Source of the DNA: DASYUM01 sp036001225
Lineage (GTDB): Bacteria > Methylomirabilota > Methylomirabilia > Rokubacteriales > DASRDR01
DNA length: 16,721 nt
Reading direction: 5' to 3'
NCBI GenBank assembly: GCA_036001225.1
Contig: DASYUM010000075.1
Coordinates: forward strand, 1-16,721
Every line of letters begins with the position of its first letter. The first letter of the stretch is position 1. Position numbers and translations under genes: made by a program. The notes under the pieces are model-generated. The model saw nothing but the letters and a program-made list of their open reading frames with translations, made no database searches and had not been told where the DNA came from. Positions 14,703 through 16,721 of the stretch are shown here, in pieces.

Positions 14703-15914
14703 TCATGCCGCCGACCGGCGGGGATCGCGCAGCATCGCCGGGATCTGGCGCCAGCCATCGAGTCGGCGCAGCCGGATCTGCCCGCTGACCACGAGGCCCA
14801 CGAGCAAGACGAGCGCGGCGTCCTCGGTGGGCAGCGCGCCCTGGGTCTTCACGCGCCGGCGGAACTCCTCGTTCAGGCGCTCGATCACGTTGGTCGTGCG
14901 CAGCGTCTTCCACTGGCGCTTCGGGAACTGGAAGAACGTGAGCAGCTCCTCGCCTCCCTCCTGGAGGCTGCGGACCACGCCCGGGCAGCGCGGCGTCCAC
15001 TTCCGCTCGAAGGCGGTGTAGGCCGCGCGGGCCGCCGCAGCGTGCTCGGCATAGACGATCCGGTGAAAGTCGGCCCGGATGTCCGCGAGCACATGTTTGG
15101 GCGCCTTCCGTTCGAGGTTGCGCAGCTTGTGGACGCAGCACCGCTGGACGACCGCGGCGGGCCACGCGAGGCCGACGGCCTTGCGCAGCCCGGGGTGCCC
15201 ATCGATGACGCACCACACCGGCGCCCCGAGCCCGCGGGCTCCCAGGTCGTCCAGGCAGCCCTTCCAGGCGGGGAAGGTCTCGCCGCCGGGGCAGAGCTCC
15301 AGGGCCACGAGCTGCTTCTGCCCGTCGGTGAGGACCGCGACGACGCCGAGGGCCGGGACGCTCACGACCTTCCCGGCGCTCCGGACCCGCAGGGCCAGGG
15401 CGTCGAGGTAGAGGCCGAGGACGTCGAGGTCGGCGAGGGAGCGGGTGCGCCAGGCCTCGAGCTCGGCCTTGAGCGTCCCCACGATGCGCGAGACGGAGCT
15501 CTTGGACAGCGGCGCCGCCCGGAGCAGCGGCGCGAGGGCCCCGCGGAGCCGCCGGGTGTTAGCGCCGGCCAGGTAGGTGGCGACCACCGCCTCGTTCACC
15601 TCCCGCAGCCGACGCTGGTAGCGGGGCAGCAGGCTCGAGACCCATTCCCGCCGGCCGGTCGGCGTGAACAGCCGGGCCCGCGGCACCGCCAGGGCCAGTG
15701 GGCCGGTCGGCCCGGTCAGCGTGCGCGCCTTGGTCCCGTTGCGATACCCGCCCCGGGCGTCGCCACGCTCGTACGGCCGCGCGCCGAGGGCGGCGGTCAG
15801 CTCCTCGTCCACGGCGACCTCGATCGCGCGCCGCACCGCCGCATGGATCAGTTCGCCGAGCGGGCTCGGCCGGCCGTCATGCGGCCGCGCCTCTATCCTG
15901 ATATGCTCTGCCAT
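14703..15914 (-). CDS. IS256-family (Mutator-type) transposase
   Basis: 403 aa, full length for the family. The DDE catalytic triad is readable: Asp171 in LGLYLDALALRVR, Asp238 in VWCVIDGHPGLRKA, and Glu345 in TTNVIERLNEEFRRR. Before the last Glu is QRCCVHKLRNLERK (about 257-270), the C-x-H and basic signature of Mutator/IS256 proteins. The N-terminal third (YRNGTKARTLTGPTGPLALAVPRAR) is the usual DNA-binding part with the 'G.Y.NG...R...T..G...L.VPR.R' pattern. It catalyses copy-out transposition through the 26-bp ends. GGAGGA precedes the ATG by about 8 nt, but this site lies inside a long hairpin (see that entry). No frameshift or missing key residue, so the element could be active. Confidence 0.95.
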   Translation of the reverse strand: MAEHIRIEARPHDGRPSPLGELIHAAVRRAIEVAVDEELTAALGARPYERGDARGGYRNGTKARTLTGPTGPLALAVPRARLFTPTGRREWVSSLLPRYQRRLREVNEAVVATYLAGANTRRLRGALAPLLRAAPLSKSSVSRIVGTLKAELEAWRTRSLADLDVLGLYLDALALRVRSAGKVVSVPALGVVAVLTDGQKQLVALELCPGGETFPAWKGCLDDLGARGLGAPVWCVIDGHPGLRKAVGLAWPAAVVQRCCVHKLRNLERKAPKHVLADIRADFHRIVYAEHAAAARAAYTAFERKWTPRCPGVVRSLQEGGEELLTFFQFPKRQWKTLRTTNVIERLNEEFRRRVKTQGALPTEDAALVLLVGLVVSGQIRLRRLDGWRQIPAMLRDPRRSAA

Positions 15915-15915
15915 G

Positions 15916-15991
15916 GCGCATTCCTCCGGTGGCCGCCTGGCCGGGCGGCCGGCTGTGGGTTAACCACTCCCAACAGCCGGAAGAATGCGCC
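15916..15991 (-). promoter_or_regulatory. Long hairpin in the transposase leader that would bury its ribosome binding site
   Basis: On the minus strand, GGCGCATTCTTCCGG (from 15991 to 15977) is complementary at all 15 positions (one G-U) to CCGGAGGAATGCGCC (15930 to 15916), which contains the GGAGGA SD and ends one base before the ATG. Between them another 8-bp pair, ACAGCCGG/CCGGCTGT (15973-15980 and 15949-15956), competes or nests. In IS10 and IS50, such structures form only in transcripts that start outside the element and so block transposase synthesis from read-through; the same role is inferred here because the upstream arm is beside the terminal repeat. No clear internal promoter is visible in 15931-15976. 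Confidence 0.6.
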
Positions 15992-15998
15992 CTTTCGC

Positions 15999-16024
15999 TT
16001 TTCCACACCAATCGGGCCACGACC
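15999..16024 (-). repeat. Right inverted repeat of the IS256-family element
   Basis: Read on the minus strand from 16024 it begins GGTCGTGGCCCG and ends TGTGGAAAA, 23/26 identical to the left repeat. It directly abuts codon 127 of the broken M20 gene. Confidence 0.8.
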
Positions 16025-16405
16025 TGTCTCGGCCACGGCAATCATCGTCGCGACACCACATTTCATGTTCCAGCTGCCCGCACCGTACAGAAGATCGCCT
16101 TCGACGCTGGGTGTCCATGGATCACGCTTCCAGCCATAAGAGAGCGGGTCATTGTCCAGGTGACCGTTCAACATGAGCTTCTTGCCACCGCCGATGCCTC
16201 TCAGCATGGCAATCGCTTGAAATCGCCCGGGCTCCACCTCTTGCAGATCCACATCATATCCGCGCTCAGCAAAGTACTGAGCGAGCCAACGGGCTACAGC
16301 GGTCTCCTCTGCCCGTGGGCTCGGAATCCGTATGAGGTCACACGCTAGATCCACAAGAGCCTTCCGGTCGATATTGGTCACGAGCTGCTTGGCGACACTC
16401 TCCAT
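16025..16405 (-). pseudogene. M20-family metallopeptidase/deacylase, N-terminal fragment cut by the IS element
   Basis: 127 codons of an M20 (ArgE/DapE/carboxypeptidase G2-like) zinc hydrolase. The chain starts MESVAKQLVTNIDRKALVDLACDLIRIPSP and contains LMLNGHLDNDP (His82 metal ligand, Asp84 catalytic support) and DLLYGAGSWNMKCGVATMIAVAE. The second metal-ligand position, usually Asp in GRGxxDMKGG, is Asn113. The sequence changes to IS DNA immediately after Thr127 (codon 16025-16027); the open frame runs on into the element to 15893 but that tail is IS sequence. The dimerisation domain and remaining metal ligands are missing, so the product is not functional. The ATG at 16405 has GGAGGA 6 nt upstream, which decides against longer readings. 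It follows an ABC permease by 115 bp, a frequent pairing in which a hydrolase processes an imported amide or peptide. The rest of the gene is not found left of the IS. Confidence 0.85.
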
Positions 16406-16520
16406 TGGTTCCTCCGTCCACTCCCGCCATTCGCCGGAAGCTACCATTCCCATTCGCCGAGACAAGTCGTCTGCCACCCACGCCCCTGCCCGTCTTCCGC
16501 AACACCAGGATCCCCGGGCT

Positions 16521-16721
16521 CTACTCCGCACCAAAGAGACGCCCGAGGCCAACCATCCGTTCCGAGACCACAACTCCCAGAACCGAGATAACGATCACCG
16601 GCGAAGACACCGCGGTGACAAGCGGATCGAAGGTCTGCTCGAGGTAGCCAAAGATGCGGACCGGGAGGGTTACCGTCGTCGGGCTGGACAAAAAGAGCGA
16701 GATGTTCACGTCGTCGAAGGA
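16521..16721 (-). CDS. ABC transporter permease, PotC-type, C-terminal part (runs off the right edge)
   Basis: The last 66 residues of an integral membrane permease, open at the window edge. It begins SFDDVNISLFLSSPTTVTLPVRIFGYLEQTFDPLVTAVSS, which matches the C-terminal region of the spermidine/putrescine-type inner-membrane permease II (SFDEVxxxxFLSGPxxxTLPVRxF). A final hydrophobic helix (VIVISVLGVVVSERMVGL) and a short basic tail end the protein. The rest, with the EAA loop, is outside the window. Such permeases work with a second permease, an ATPase and a periplasmic binding protein to import polyamines, opines or similar compounds. The 115-bp gap to the M20 gene contains no obvious terminator, so the two may be co-transcribed. 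Confidence 0.82.
   Translation of the reverse strand, partial: SFDDVNISLFLSSPTTVTLPVRIFGYLEQTFDPLVTAVSSPVIVISVLGVVVSERMVGLGRLFGAE

Larger units (their letters stand above)
14539..16024. mobile_element. IS256-family insertion sequence, complete, about 1486 bp
   Basis: Ends are defined by imperfect inverted repeats: GGTCGTGCCCCGCTTGATGT at the left end (from 14539) and, on the opposite strand from 16024, GGTCGTGGCCCGATTGGTGT; both continue GGAAAA, giving 23 of 26 identical positions. Homology resumes further in (GGGCGCA...CTTCCGG on both sides). The TGTGGAAAA block at position 18 of the repeat recalls the TGTGTAAAA of IS256 itself. One transposase gene fills the interior on the minus strand. 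The 8 bp outside the ends (14531-14538 GAGTCACC; 16025-16032 TGTCTCGG) do not match, so there is no target duplication. The exact outer bases are inferred from the repeats, with an uncertainty of a few bases. The inside 3' region (14589-14702) holds only small hairpins. Confidence 0.85.

Noticed and set aside
15893..16573. 226-aa reading that joins the M20 fragment to the IS end
   Set aside because: A chance fusion: residues after 127 of the M20 chain come from the IS right end, and upstream of 16405 there is no support for an earlier start.
1..16721. CRISPR arrays, tRNA, rRNA, tandem direct repeats, integrase attachment sites
   Set aside because: Looked for regularly spaced repeats, cloverleaf arms with CCA ends and conserved rRNA blocks; none seen.

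Overview
The window is high-GC bacterial DNA (visibly about 70% G+C) with close gene packing, GTG/TTG starts and G/C-ending codons. It holds a Bug-type periplasmic binding protein, a LutABC-type oxidoreductase set, an amidohydrolase, a MurG-like glycosyltransferase, a GT39-type and an STT3-type membrane glycosyltransferase, and an IS256-family element. This mix would fit an environmental lineage such as Rokubacteria/Methylomirabilota or a high-GC proteobacterium. That placement is inference; there is no rRNA or other phylogenetic marker here.

Left part (1-5072, minus strand): a probable catabolic/transport operon reading amidohydrolase -> LutC -> fused LutB-LutA -> Bug solute-binding protein. 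The products suggest uptake and oxidation of a small organic acid, with electrons passing through Fe-S clusters. Divergent from it on the plus strand (5183-9131) is a compact operon: VOC-fold metalloprotein, Asp-box beta-propeller, MFS transporter (TTGA overlap) and a MurG-like GT28 glycosyltransferase (GTGA overlap), closed by a strong intrinsic terminator at 9184-9211. The MurG-like gene carries an apparent one-base deletion near 8901.

Middle part (9259-13031): a damaged region. A minus-strand remnant of a surface-type protein (9259 to about 9650) abuts a plus-strand GT39-like membrane glycosyltransferase that has lost its N-terminus. Both genes are missing their 5' parts at the same point. 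Convergent with the GT39 gene is a large STT3/AglB-type oligosaccharyltransferase on the minus strand with a clear WWDYG motif; it is split by a one-base frameshift near 12783.

Right part (13140-16721): an intact aldo/keto reductase (plus), a small DUF488-like protein (minus), then an IS256-family insertion sequence (14539-16024) with recognisable 26-bp inverted repeats and an intact 403-aa transposase. The IS right end cuts an M20 metallopeptidase/deacylase gene after 127 codons, and the rest of that gene is not on the other side of the IS. The window ends in the 3' end of a PotC-type ABC transporter permease.

The items most worth a second look are the bacterial STT3 homologue, the hairpin in the IS leader that would bury the transposase ribosome binding site, the two-sided gene truncation at about 9650, and the absence of a target duplication around the IS.
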